From an uncultured Lachnospiraceae bacterium (GTDB lineage Bacteria > Bacillota > Clostridia > Lachnospirales > Lachnospiraceae), in NCBI GenBank assembly GCA_910585995.1, contig CAJUGG010000004.1, forward strand, positions 1 to 20,781: 20,781 nucleotides of DNA, in the 5' to 3' direction. Below are positions 1 to 7,292 of the stretch, one piece after another. The notes under the pieces were generated by a model. It was not told the DNA's origin. It saw only the letters and a program-made list of their open reading frames with translations, and did no database searches. Made by a program: the position numbers and the translations under genes. Numbering within the stretch: the stretch's first letter is position 1; each line of letters opens with the position of its first letter.

Positions 1-138
1 GTAGTGAGGACAGATGCGGAACTCAAATAAAAACAGCATCTGTCCGAAAGCTGCCCCGGAAGGATTTTACGGAACGAAGTGACGGAAAATTCTTCCAGAC
101 TCTGGGGCGTAGTGAGGACAGATGCGGAACTCAAATAG
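1..138. repeat. Palindromic intergenic repeat with a partial second copy
   Basis: Bases 1-29 recur exactly at 109-137, a direct repeat with 108-bp period. Between them, 36-125 folds back on itself. 36-45 (GCATCTGTCC) pairs with 116-125, GCCCC at 53-57 pairs with GGGGC at 104-108, and 58-68 pairs with 86-96 over 11 positions with one G-U pair. Bases 1-29 therefore look like the right end of another copy of the same hairpin lying mostly outside the window. No open reading frame is present. The element sits directly upstream of mtlD, whose ribosome site follows at 141. It has no T-run, so it is not an obvious terminator. It could be a REP-like dispersed element or an mRNA-stabilising hairpin; the sequence alone cannot decide. 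Confidence 0.75.
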
Positions 139-154
139 AAAGAGGTGTTGTATC

Positions 155-1306
155 ATGAAAACAGCAATTCAGTTTGGTGCAGGCAATATTGGCCGTGGAT
201 TTATCGGTATGCTTCTTGCTCAGGCAGGCTATCGGGTCGTCTTTGCCGATGTAAGCGAAGTAATCATTGACCGTCTGGCAAAAGATCAGGGTTATACGGT
301 TCATGTAATGGATACCGAAGTAGAAGATGTAGTTATCAAAAATATCACCGGCATTATGTCCAACGGCGAAGAAATCATCGACGAGATCGCCAATGCAGAT
401 ATTTTAACCACTGCTGTAGGACTTCGCGTGCTTGGATTTATCGCTCCCACCATCGCCAAAGGGATTCAGAAGAGAATCGCAGCAGGCAGCAAGACTCCTA
501 TGAACATCATCGCCTGCGAAAATGCCATTCGTGCGACCTCTCAGTTAAAAGAGCATGTGTTCGATATCCTCGACGAAGAAGAAAAAGCATATTGTGAGCA
601 GTATGTGGGCTTTGCGGACTGTTCGGTAGACCGCATCGTTCCTCCGGTACGCAGCGAAAATCCGGTGGATGTAGTAGTGGAAAAATACTGCGAGTGGAAT
701 GTGGAAAAAGCCTCTTTAAAGGGTGAGATCCCGGAGATTCCAGGCATGAATCTGGCAGATAATCTGATGGCTTATATCCAGAGAAAACTTTTCACCTTAA
801 ATACCGGACACTGCATCACTGCATATACGGGTATGCTGTCCGGCCATAAGACCATCGACGAATCCATCAAAGATCCCAAGATCTATGAGCTGGTAAAAGC
901 AGCCATGACCCAGTCCGGCGACGGCTTGATCCAGAGATTTGGCTTTGACAAAGAAGCACATTATAAATATATTGACAAGATTATCAACCGCTTTAAAAAT
1001 CCTTACTTACAGGATGATGTAGCACGCGTGGGAAGAGAGCCTCTTAGAAAATTATCCGCTGACGACCGTCTGATCAGCCCGCTGACAACCGCTATGTCCT
1101 ATGGACTGCCGGTAGATAAGCTGATCCTTGGAATCGGAGCTGCGCTTCGCTACAACAACCCAGAAGATGCTCAGAGCATGGAATTACAGGCAAAGATCAA
1201 AGAAAAAGGAGTAGCGGCTGCCTTTTCTGAGATCTCCGGCATCACAGATGCTGCCCTGTTAGAGCAAGTGACCAAGGCTTATGACCAGATCACCGAGCTT
1301 TTCTAG
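155..1306 (+). CDS. mtlD: Mannitol-1-phosphate 5-dehydrogenase
   Basis: This cytoplasmic NAD-dependent enzyme converts mannitol-1-phosphate, the product of the mannitol PTS, to fructose-6-phosphate. The 383-residue product matches the usual family length. It has the N-terminal dinucleotide-binding motif GAGNIGRGFIG at residues 8-18 and the polyol-dehydrogenase catalytic block KLFTLNTGH at 211-219, where the lysine, asparagine and histidine are the conserved active-site residues. An in-frame ATG at 122 is possible, but the ATG at 155 is chosen because AGAGGTG at 141-147 gives a well-placed ribosome site and the protein then begins directly with the Rossmann strand. An HPr-like gene follows 23 bp later on the same strand, consistent with a mannitol PTS operon whose transporter genes would lie upstream of the window. 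Fructose-6-phosphate is also the entry point of the manA-gmd pathway further along. Confidence 0.96.
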   Translation: MKTAIQFGAGNIGRGFIGMLLAQAGYRVVFADVSEVIIDRLAKDQGYTVHVMDTEVEDVVIKNITGIMSNGEEIIDEIANADILTTAVGLRVLGFIAPTIAKGIQKRIAAGSKTPMNIIACENAIRATSQLKEHVFDILDEEEKAYCEQYVGFADCSVDRIVPPVRSENPVDVVVEKYCEWNVEKASLKGEIPEIPGMNLADNLMAYIQRKLFTLNTGHCITAYTGMLSGHKTIDESIKDPKIYELVKAAMTQSGDGLIQRFGFDKEAHYKYIDKIINRFKNPYLQDDVARVGREPLRKLSADDRLISPLTTAMSYGLPVDKLILGIGAALRYNNPEDAQSMELQAKIKEKGVAAAFSEISGITDAALLEQVTKAYDQITELF

Positions 1307-1329
1307 TTCTCTGTAGAAAAGAGCGGCCT

Positions 1330-1596
1330 ATGATTACCAGATCAGTCACCTTGGGGCAAGACGATTTCTTCCATGCAAGACCTGCTGCCCGGATCGCCGA
1401 CGCGGCAAAGACTTATGAAAGCGTGATTATGGTCATGCTGGGAACAGAGATCGCTGACGCAAAAAATGTGTTCTCCCTGATGCGCCTAAGTCACCCAAAG
1501 GGTTCCTCTGTGGATATCTTAGCCGACGGACCCGATGAGACTACGGCCATTACCGGAATGGTAAAGGCCATGCAGGAAGAATTTACCTTTATCTAG
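1330..1596 (+). CDS. HPr-family phosphocarrier protein, variant
   Basis: An 88-residue protein with the length and layout of HPr, the phosphate carrier between enzyme I and sugar-specific EIIA in the PTS. The active-site histidine is at residue 15 in HARPAA (15-20), with Arg17 in place, so phosphoenolpyruvate-dependent phosphotransfer looks possible. Two departures from canonical HPr are visible. The usual Gly-Leu before His15 is Phe-Phe. Position 46, normally the regulatory serine phosphorylated by HPr kinase in Gram-positive bacteria, is asparagine (DAKNVFSLM, 43-51). This is therefore probably not the general ptsH but a specialised paralogue, plausibly serving the mannitol PTS because it follows mtlD by 23 bp. 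The ribosome site (AGAGCGG) is weak, suggesting translational coupling to mtlD. Confidence 0.85.
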   Translation: MITRSVTLGQDDFFHARPAARIADAAKTYESVIMVMLGTEIADAKNVFSLMRLSHPKGSSVDILADGPDETTAITGMVKAMQEEFTFI

Positions 1597-1612
1597 TCAT
1601 ACATGTTCTGAT

Positions 1613-1662
1613 AAAAACACCCGGCAGGCAGAGATGATCCTCTGCTGTGCCGGGTATTTTTT
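1613..1662. terminator. Bidirectional rho-independent terminator
   Basis: ACCCGGCA (1619-1626) pairs with TGCCGGGT (1648-1655), and CAGAG pairs with CTCTG inside. A T-run follows at 1657-1662 and an A-run precedes at 1613-1617, so both strands read as stem plus U-tract. It ends the mtlD-HPr transcript and the opposing larC transcript. The larC stop codon is embedded at the edge of the T-run. Confidence 0.88.
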
Positions 1663-2914
1663 ACATATGCTGGTAGCTTTTTTGCACCATCTGATAGATT
1701 TCCTGATAATTTCTCTCATGCTCTTTGCACAGGGCAATCACACTTTCATACTCTGGAAAGCCTCGTTCTTCCTCCCCATATAGACACACCTTTACCTTGG
1801 CCTCTCCAAGAGGAGTCTGTACAGTGCGGATCTCACGCCGTAAGACCGTACGCTCCATCGGTACTCTGCGTATCCCTATCGTGGTCGTCTCTTCAAATAT
1901 AATCTGCTCCATCTTTTGGATCTCTTCTTTGGTACAGATCACATTTAACTGATAAGCTGGGCGGTTCTTCTTCATATAGACCGGTATATAGTGTACATCT
2001 CTTGCCCCTGCCTGCATCAGGCGCTCCATCACATAGCCTAAACTCTCCCCGCTGCAGTCATCCACATTGGTCTCTAACTTATAGATCAGATCCTGATCCT
2101 CTGCCTTAGCCCGGATCAGCATCGCGCGCAGGATACTGGGTCTGTCATACGTCCTCTTTCCCGCTCCCATCCCGGCCTTTTCTATGGTAAATACTTCTGG
2201 AAGCTTCTCCATCGTCCGTATGGCTGCCACAATCGCTGCCCCTGTAGGCGTCACTAATTCCCCCTCGGTCTTCGTAATCTGTAACGGGAGCTGATATGCC
2301 TTTACAATATTCATCACCGCCGGCACCGGCACCGGCAGTATCCCATGCTGGCAGCGTATTGTCCCTTGCCCCTCGCTAAGTTTCGTAACCGCCACATCTG
2401 TAATTCCCAGATTGTCCAGGCAGACCGCCGCCGCCACGATATCCACGATAGAATCCACTGCCCCCACTTCATGAAAATGCACCTGCTCTAACGGAACTCC
2501 ATGTGCTTCGGCCTCGGCCTCGGCTAAAATCCGAAATATTTTTTTTGCTGTTTCTTTTGCCTTAACGGTAAGTTCTGCATGGTCAATGATATGCAATATC
2601 TCAGTAAGACCCCGATGCTCATGGGTGTATCCATGTGCATCTTCCTGATGATGGTGTTCCTGATGATGCCCATGCAGATACTCCATATCATGATCGTGGT
2701 TCTCATGCTCTTTATCCAGGATCACATGAAAATCACACAGATCAAGCCCGGCCTTTTTAACCCGGCTGATCACCGTCCGAAATCCCGATATGGGAAGACT
2801 CTGAAGTGCCTGAGTAAGCACCTTGGGATCGGCTCCCAGATCCAGAAGCGCAGCCACTGTCATATCGCCGCTGATCCCGCTCTCACATTCCAGGTATAAT
2901 ATCTTTTGCTCCAT
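1661..2914 (-). CDS. larC: LarC, nickel pincer cofactor cyclometallase (DUF111)
   Basis: LarC inserts nickel into the pyridinium dithio-bis-carboxylate precursor to complete the nickel-pincer nucleotide cofactor of lactate racemase LarA and related racemases/epimerases. The 417-residue protein shows ECESGISGDM near the N-terminus, HFHEVGAVDSIVD at 146-158, GMGAGKRTYDRPS at 248-260 and ETNVDDCSGE at 281-290, all characteristic of the family. A histidine-rich stretch at about 70-100 (13 His) probably collects nickel. In Lactiplantibacillus plantarum LarC is made through a programmed frameshift joining two reading frames. Here one uninterrupted frame covers both halves. It starts 5 bp after the upstream hypothetical gene, so the two are probably co-transcribed. 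larA, larB and larE are not in the window. Confidence 0.95.
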   Translation of the reverse strand: MEQKILYLECESGISGDMTVAALLDLGADPKVLTQALQSLPISGFRTVISRVKKAGLDLCDFHVILDKEHENHDHDMEYLHGHHQEHHHQEDAHGYTHEHRGLTEILHIIDHAELTVKAKETAKKIFRILAEAEAEAHGVPLEQVHFHEVGAVDSIVDIVAAAVCLDNLGITDVAVTKLSEGQGTIRCQHGILPVPVPAVMNIVKAYQLPLQITKTEGELVTPTGAAIVAAIRTMEKLPEVFTIEKAGMGAGKRTYDRPSILRAMLIRAKAEDQDLIYKLETNVDDCSGESLGYVMERLMQAGARDVHYIPVYMKKNRPAYQLNVICTKEEIQKMEQIIFEETTTIGIRRVPMERTVLRREIRTVQTPLGEAKVKVCLYGEEERGFPEYESVIALCKEHERNYQEIYQMVQKSYQHM

Positions 2915-2919
2915 CGGCC

Positions 2920-3747
2920 TTACCTCTTTTCTTCTCTGTAGATCATCACCAACGACACCTCATCTTTTGTCAGTTCTCCCACATAGAGGATCTCTTTTTC
3001 TTCCTCATAACAACAAAACAATTCGCTCTCGATGTTGTTGCTCCTTCTCTTGTATACTTGATTCAGGTCGATACCCGACTCCCGAAATACCTGTGTCTGC
3101 CACTCTTCTTCCTCTAACAGCTCTTCTTCTTTCTGTTCTTCTATCTCTTCGGATGCAAACACGTAATTATCATAGTCCAGATATTGATAGCCCCGCTCTT
3201 CCAAAACTTCCGCCGCCGTATCATAATCTTCATACTTCAGCACATTGAGCACTACCTCTAACAGATAATCCGAAAGTCTCTCATACATCTGCCTCCAATC
3301 GGTAATGGCGTTGGCTTCATGACTCATAAAGACCGGCGGGTCCTCTTGTCCTAAGTCTTCCCTGCGGATGGCAAATCTTACGATCCCTGCACCATAATCA
3401 CTGCCAATCTGCAGAAAATCACTCACGATTTCGCCCCACCTCTCTTTCGGAAGTTTGGAAAACGGCCCATATTCGCTGCTTTCCACGTCTTCTCCCCAGT
3501 CTTCTAACTGCTCTTCGATCTCTTCATAGAAAAACCAAGGGGCCTTCATAATATTTCCCATCTGTCCAACCCACAGATCTGCCGTCTCTAACATCGGACA
3601 GTCCATGGCCACTTCCATAAATTCACAGTAGACCTTGGGAAAAATGATCTCTTTTTCCTCCATCCACTGTTTTAACCGCTCTGTGCCTACCAGTTGCTGA
3701 TAACCCAATCGTTTTAAAATCTCAGTTGCTGACAGATCATACCGCAT
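2920..3747 (-). CDS. SUKH-like (SMI1/KNR4-type) protein of unknown function
   Basis: A 275-residue soluble acidic protein with no signal peptide or membrane segment. The N-terminal part (LKQWMEEKEIIFPKVYCEFMEVA, read in two pieces around residues 24-46) resembles the start of SMI1/KNR4 (SUKH) domains, where a helix is followed by a 'P-x-x-Y-x-x-F' turn. This resemblance is by eye only. Residues about 195-215 form a highly acidic Glu-rich patch. SUKH proteins are often immunity proteins of contact-dependent toxins, but no toxin gene is adjacent. The start at 3747 is chosen because AGGAGG lies 11 bases upstream. A longer frame from a GTG at 3813 would begin 5 bp after the LysR gene but lacks such a site. 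It lies 71 bp after lysR and 5 bp before larC on the same strand. Confidence 0.6.
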   Translation of the reverse strand: MRYDLSATEILKRLGYQQLVGTERLKQWMEEKEIIFPKVYCEFMEVAMDCPMLETADLWVGQMGNIMKAPWFFYEEIEEQLEDWGEDVESSEYGPFSKLPKERWGEIVSDFLQIGSDYGAGIVRFAIRREDLGQEDPPVFMSHEANAITDWRQMYERLSDYLLEVVLNVLKYEDYDTAAEVLEERGYQYLDYDNYVFASEEIEEQKEEELLEEEEWQTQVFRESGIDLNQVYKRRSNNIESELFCCYEEEKEILYVGELTKDEVSLVMIYREEKR

Positions 3748-3818
3748 ATCTTTTCTTTCCCTCCTCTGACTTTTCTTGATACATCCTTGGATGCGTCCCT
3801 GCATAGCGGACACGACGC

Positions 3819-4763
3819 TTATACTTTTTCTCTTGTTCCATCCGACATCCCTCCTTTCTTATCTTCACAATCTTCCGGCGCAAATTCTCTGTCTATACAA
3901 TAGGAAATCACCGACTCCATCGGAGGCGACACCCATTTATCCCGATGATACAACAACTGTTTCCAGATCTCAATCTCAAAATCCTTGACCGGAAGATAGC
4001 AAAGCGTTCCACTGCGCACTCCTCTTTTTGTCACATAATCCGGAAGATAGGAGATCCCCACTCCCTGTTCCACCAGTGAACAAATCAGTCCAGTGCTCCC
4101 CACTTCCAATACAGGCTGAATCGCCAGGGACATCCCTGCCAGTTTCTCATCCATCAGCCTCCGATAGCTCATCCCTCTCTCGGTCAACACAAAAGGCTCT
4201 CCCACCAATTCCGGGATCTTGAGTCTTTTTTTCTGACACAGAGGATGACGAGCGGCCGCTACAAAATGCATCCGAACCTTTTCTTCTTTGACAATCACAT
4301 ATTCTGCATGATAGATATGATTGTCCAGCGTCAGAATCGCATCTGCCTCATTGTGATTCAAAAGCCGAAACATCTCCTCGGTTCCTGTGGCTATGATCTG
4401 TAAAGTAATCCCCGGATACCGGCTCTGAAAATCTGCAAATCCCTCTCTTAACAAAGACTCACACAGCGAATCCGGCACCGCCAGCCGGACATGGCCTGTC
4501 ACCTGCTCTTCTCTGTGCATCCCTTCTTCGAGTTCTCTGGTAAGCTTACTGATCTGATGGGCATATTTTAGCACTTCTCTGCCCCTCTTTGTCAGAGCAA
4601 CGGTACGATTAATCCGGTCAAATAGCTGTACATTTAATTCTGCTTCTAACTGCTGAATCTGAAAAGACACCGTAGACTGGGAATATCCCAGCTCTTTTGC
4701 CGCCTTTGTAAAACTATTACGTTCTGCCACATGAATAAAGGTCACTAAATTTCTGATATCCAC
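3819..4763 (-). CDS. LysR-family transcriptional regulator
   Basis: A 314-residue LTTR. The winged helix-turn-helix occupies residues 1-60 (FTKAAKELGYSQSTVSFQIQQLE is the recognition region), followed by a periplasmic-binding-protein-like effector domain at about 90-295. The start codon is GTG at 4763, supported by GAGGA seven bases upstream; the ATG two bases further upstream is out of frame and stops at once. The gene is divergent from the AGCS symporter, and the shared 118-bp region holds a dyad with LTTR geometry, so the symporter and lysR itself are the likely targets. The effector is unknown; an amino acid carried by the symporter is a reasonable guess. Downstream co-oriented genes are the SUKH-like gene and larC. 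Confidence 0.93.
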   Translation of the reverse strand: MDIRNLVTFIHVAERNSFTKAAKELGYSQSTVSFQIQQLEAELNVQLFDRINRTVALTKRGREVLKYAHQISKLTRELEEGMHREEQVTGHVRLAVPDSLCESLLREGFADFQSRYPGITLQIIATGTEEMFRLLNHNEADAILTLDNHIYHAEYVIVKEEKVRMHFVAAARHPLCQKKRLKIPELVGEPFVLTERGMSYRRLMDEKLAGMSLAIQPVLEVGSTGLICSLVEQGVGISYLPDYVTKRGVRSGTLCYLPVKDFEIEIWKQLLYHRDKWVSPPMESVISYCIDREFAPEDCEDKKGGMSDGTREKV

Positions 4764-4776
4764 ATCTCTGTCCTCA

Positions 4777-4791
4777 ATCGAATAATTCGAT
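4777..4791. promoter_or_regulatory. Candidate LysR-type operator
   Basis: ATCGAATAATTCGAT is a perfect inverted repeat (7-bp arms around one base) and contains T-N11-A (T4778, A4790), the LTTR box pattern. It lies 14 bp upstream of the lysR start and 23 bp upstream of the symporter -35 box, where it could serve autorepression and activation. Confidence 0.65.
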
Positions 4792-4813
4792 ACTAAATAT
4801 CATTATTATCAAT

Positions 4814-4842
4814 TTTACAGATGTTACTATTTACTATATACT
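4814..4842 (+). promoter_or_regulatory. Sigma-A-type promoter of the AGCS symporter gene
   Basis: TTTACA (4814-4819) and TATACT (4837-4842) are separated by 17 bp. A strong ribosome site (AAGGGGGG) follows before the ATG at 4882. Confidence 0.72.
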
Positions 4843-4881
4843 AAAATCATAAGAAACACAAGATAAGGGGGGATATTTACT

Positions 4882-6264
4882 ATGACTGTTTTTCGCTTTG
4901 TATACCAAATCTTATGGGGAGATCTGATCACGATTCCGCTTCCTGGAGGAAGCAGCTTAGGACTTTCTCTGCTAGTCCTGATTCTGATACCTTCTGGTAT
5001 CTATTTTACCATTCGTACACACTTTCTGCCTTTCCGCCTCTTCCCAGAGATGTTAAAGATCACCACAGAAAAGAAAAAGACGACCACCAAAGACTCTATC
5101 TCCGGACTTCAGGCGCTTGTCATCTCCACGGCCACCCGTGTCGGCATGGGCAACTTAGTAGGTGTTGTGGCTGCCATCTCAGCCGGCGGAGCAGGCGCTG
5201 TCTTCTGGATGTGGGTAACTGCTATCCTTGGCTCTTCCACTGCTTTTGCAGAAGCCACACTGGCTCAGATCTACAAAGAAAAAGACCCCCTGTACGGCGG
5301 CTACCGCGGAGGTCCTGCTTATTATATTCATCATTTTTTCTTAAACAAAAACGATAGGAACAGACGTTCGATTATTGCCATTCTTTTTGCGATCTCCGGT
5401 CTGATCTGCTGGTGCGGCATCAGCCAGGTCATCGGCAATTCGGTATCTTCTGCTTTTAACAATGCCTTTCAGATCCCGCCGCTCTGGACGACGGTACTTC
5501 TGGTGCTGATTGCAGCGGTCATTGTTCTGCGCAAACATGCCACAGTCAAAGTACTAGATATCATCGTCCCTGTCATGGCAGGTTTTTATTTTCTGCTCAC
5601 GATCTTTATCATCCTCAAAAATGCAGGACAGCTTCCGGCAGTCTTTGGGCGTATCTTCTCAGAAGCCTTTGGCCTGCGTCAGATGGTGGCAGGCGGCTTT
5701 GGTGCTGTCCTGATGAACGGCGCCAAGCGGGGTCTGTTCTCCAATGAGGCCGGAAGCGGTTCTGCACCTTGCGCGGCCGCCGCAGCAGATATCAGTCATC
5801 CTGCCAAAGAGGGACTTTTGCAGGCCTTCGGAGTCTTTATTGACACCATTGTCATCTGCAGCTGCTCTGCCATGATCATGCTGCTGACCCCTGAACACCT
5901 GACGGATGGTCTTGCAGGCATGGACCTTTTACAGGAAGCGATGCGCTACCACTTAGGAAGCTTTGGCGTGATCTTTATCGCGGTGATCCTCTGGCTCTTC
6001 AGCTTTTCTACTTTTATCGGCATCCTCTTCTATGCCCGCTCCAATGTCGCCTATCTCTTCGGCGATAACTGGCTGTCTCAGACCCTCTATAAGCTTCTGG
6101 CCCTTGCGATGCTCTTTATCGGCGGCCTGGCAGCCTATACCTTTGTCTGGGACTTAGGAGATGTGGGCATCGGCCTTATGACGATCTTCAATATGCTGGC
6201 TCTGATCCCACTGTCCACACAGGCGATAGAGTCGCTGAAAGACTATGAGAAAACCCTGCACTGA
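4882..6264 (+). CDS. AGCS-family amino acid:cation symporter
   Basis: A 460-residue polytopic inner-membrane carrier of the alanine/glycine:cation symporter family (AlsT/DagA/AgcS type), importing alanine or glycine with Na+ or H+. Family signatures are visible: GLQALVISTATRVGMGNLVG (about 75-94) followed by a glycine-rich helix, YRGGPAYYI near 141-149, and KRGLFSNEAGSGSAP ending near residue 296. About ten to eleven hydrophobic segments are evident. Length is normal for the family. It is expressed from its own promoter and ribosome site and is divergent from the LysR regulator. The 3' end faces manA with only 8 bp between stop codons, leaving no room for a separate terminator. The exact substrate cannot be read from sequence. 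Confidence 0.94.
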   Translation: MTVFRFVYQILWGDLITIPLPGGSSLGLSLLVLILIPSGIYFTIRTHFLPFRLFPEMLKITTEKKKTTTKDSISGLQALVISTATRVGMGNLVGVVAAISAGGAGAVFWMWVTAILGSSTAFAEATLAQIYKEKDPLYGGYRGGPAYYIHHFFLNKNDRNRRSIIAILFAISGLICWCGISQVIGNSVSSAFNNAFQIPPLWTTVLLVLIAAVIVLRKHATVKVLDIIVPVMAGFYFLLTIFIILKNAGQLPAVFGRIFSEAFGLRQMVAGGFGAVLMNGAKRGLFSNEAGSGSAPCAAAAADISHPAKEGLLQAFGVFIDTIVICSCSAMIMLLTPEHLTDGLAGMDLLQEAMRYHLGSFGVIFIAVILWLFSFSTFIGILFYARSNVAYLFGDNWLSQTLYKLLALAMLFIGGLAAYTFVWDLGDVGIGLMTIFNMLALIPLSTQAIESLKDYEKTLH

Positions 6265-6272
6265 CAGACGTT

Positions 6273-7292
6273 TCAACACCGCACCTTCAGCATCTGTGCC
6301 CTTCCATGCAGTTTCAGCGGCATGGAATCTGCGGGGATAAAGATACAGTCTCCTTTGAAAAAGTGGATCATCTCTCCCTCTCCGAAGAGCGTTCCGCAGC
6401 CGTCCACGCACAGAAGTACCTGAAAGGAATTGCCGTCTGTCTGAAAATCTGCCATCTCCCGGCATCGTTCGGTATTGATCAGTTGCCTTTCGACCTGGAA
6501 ATATTTGCAACGGCACAATAGTTCAGACGCACATCCTTTTTGATATTTTAACACCCGCATGGGCTGTCTGGGGGTCTGCCTGCCTCTTCGGTCTGCCACC
6601 TCCAGCGCCTGCCGGATATGCAATGGCCTCGGATTCCCATTCTTGTCCGTACGGTTATAATCATACATCCGGTAGGTGATATTAGAACACTCCTGGATCT
6701 CCGCGATCAGGATCCCGGCCCCAATCGCATGGACTGTTCCTGACTCGATATAGAACAGATCGTCCTTTTTCACCTTTACTTTCTGAAGATAGCGCTCAAT
6801 CGTCCCGTCTTCCAAGCTCTTTTTCAGCTTTTCTTTACTGATGTCATGATAAAATCCATAGACCAGACGCGCATCTTTTGCTGCGTCGAGCACATACCAC
6901 ATCTCTGTCTTCCCCAGAGAACCCTTTTCATATTTTGCCGCATACACGTCGTCTGGATGCACCTGCACAGACAGATCCTGTTTGGCATCAATGAATTTAA
7001 TCAAGATCGGAAGTCCGCCCTCTGTCTTAGGATGCGTCCCCATATATTCCGGGTGCTCCTTTATGACTTGTATCAGTTGTTTCCCCTTATGCTCCCCGCT
7101 GGCCACCACACTTGGCCCGTCCGGGTGCGTAGAGCACTCCCAGGTCTCTGCTAATGGCTCCAGATCTATCTCTTTGGAAAAATCGTCTTTCAGCCTGTGT
7201 CCTCCCCAGAGATAGTCCTTGCCTGCGGGCTTTAAGAGAAAAGGATGCGCCTTTTTTCCCTCAGTCTTCCAGTTTGTACTTCTTTTTGTCAT
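6273..7292 (-). CDS. manA: Mannose-6-phosphate isomerase, class I
   Basis: This cytoplasmic zinc enzyme interconverts fructose-6-phosphate and mannose-6-phosphate, the first step toward GDP-mannose and GDP-fucose. In the 339-residue product the zinc ligands are visible as Gln110 and His112 (SVQVHPDD), Glu130 (GKTEMW) and His188 (SGTVHAIG). YDYNR at about 210-214 is also typical of the short Bacillus-like class I enzymes. The ATG at 7292 is chosen over an upstream TTG because AAGGAG lies ten bases before it. The start overlaps the 3' end of manC by 32 bp, so translation is probably coupled. It is the last gene of the gmd-fcl-manC-manA operon and ends 8 bp from the convergent symporter gene. 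Confidence 0.95.
   Translation of the reverse strand: MTKRSTNWKTEGKKAHPFLLKPAGKDYLWGGHRLKDDFSKEIDLEPLAETWECSTHPDGPSVVASGEHKGKQLIQVIKEHPEYMGTHPKTEGGLPILIKFIDAKQDLSVQVHPDDVYAAKYEKGSLGKTEMWYVLDAAKDARLVYGFYHDISKEKLKKSLEDGTIERYLQKVKVKKDDLFYIESGTVHAIGAGILIAEIQECSNITYRMYDYNRTDKNGNPRPLHIRQALEVADRRGRQTPRQPMRVLKYQKGCASELLCRCKYFQVERQLINTERCREMADFQTDGNSFQVLLCVDGCGTLFGEGEMIHFFKGDCIFIPADSMPLKLHGRAQMLKVRC

Noticed and set aside
2823..3248. Plus-strand 141-codon frame opposite larC and the SUKH-like gene
   Set aside because: Antisense shadow with low-complexity Ser/Leu/Pro composition, no ribosome site and no recognisable domain.
4914..5357. Plus-strand 147-codon frame inside the AGCS symporter
   Set aside because: Frame-shifted shadow of the symporter rich in Arg, His and Cys; the symporter frame has clear family motifs.
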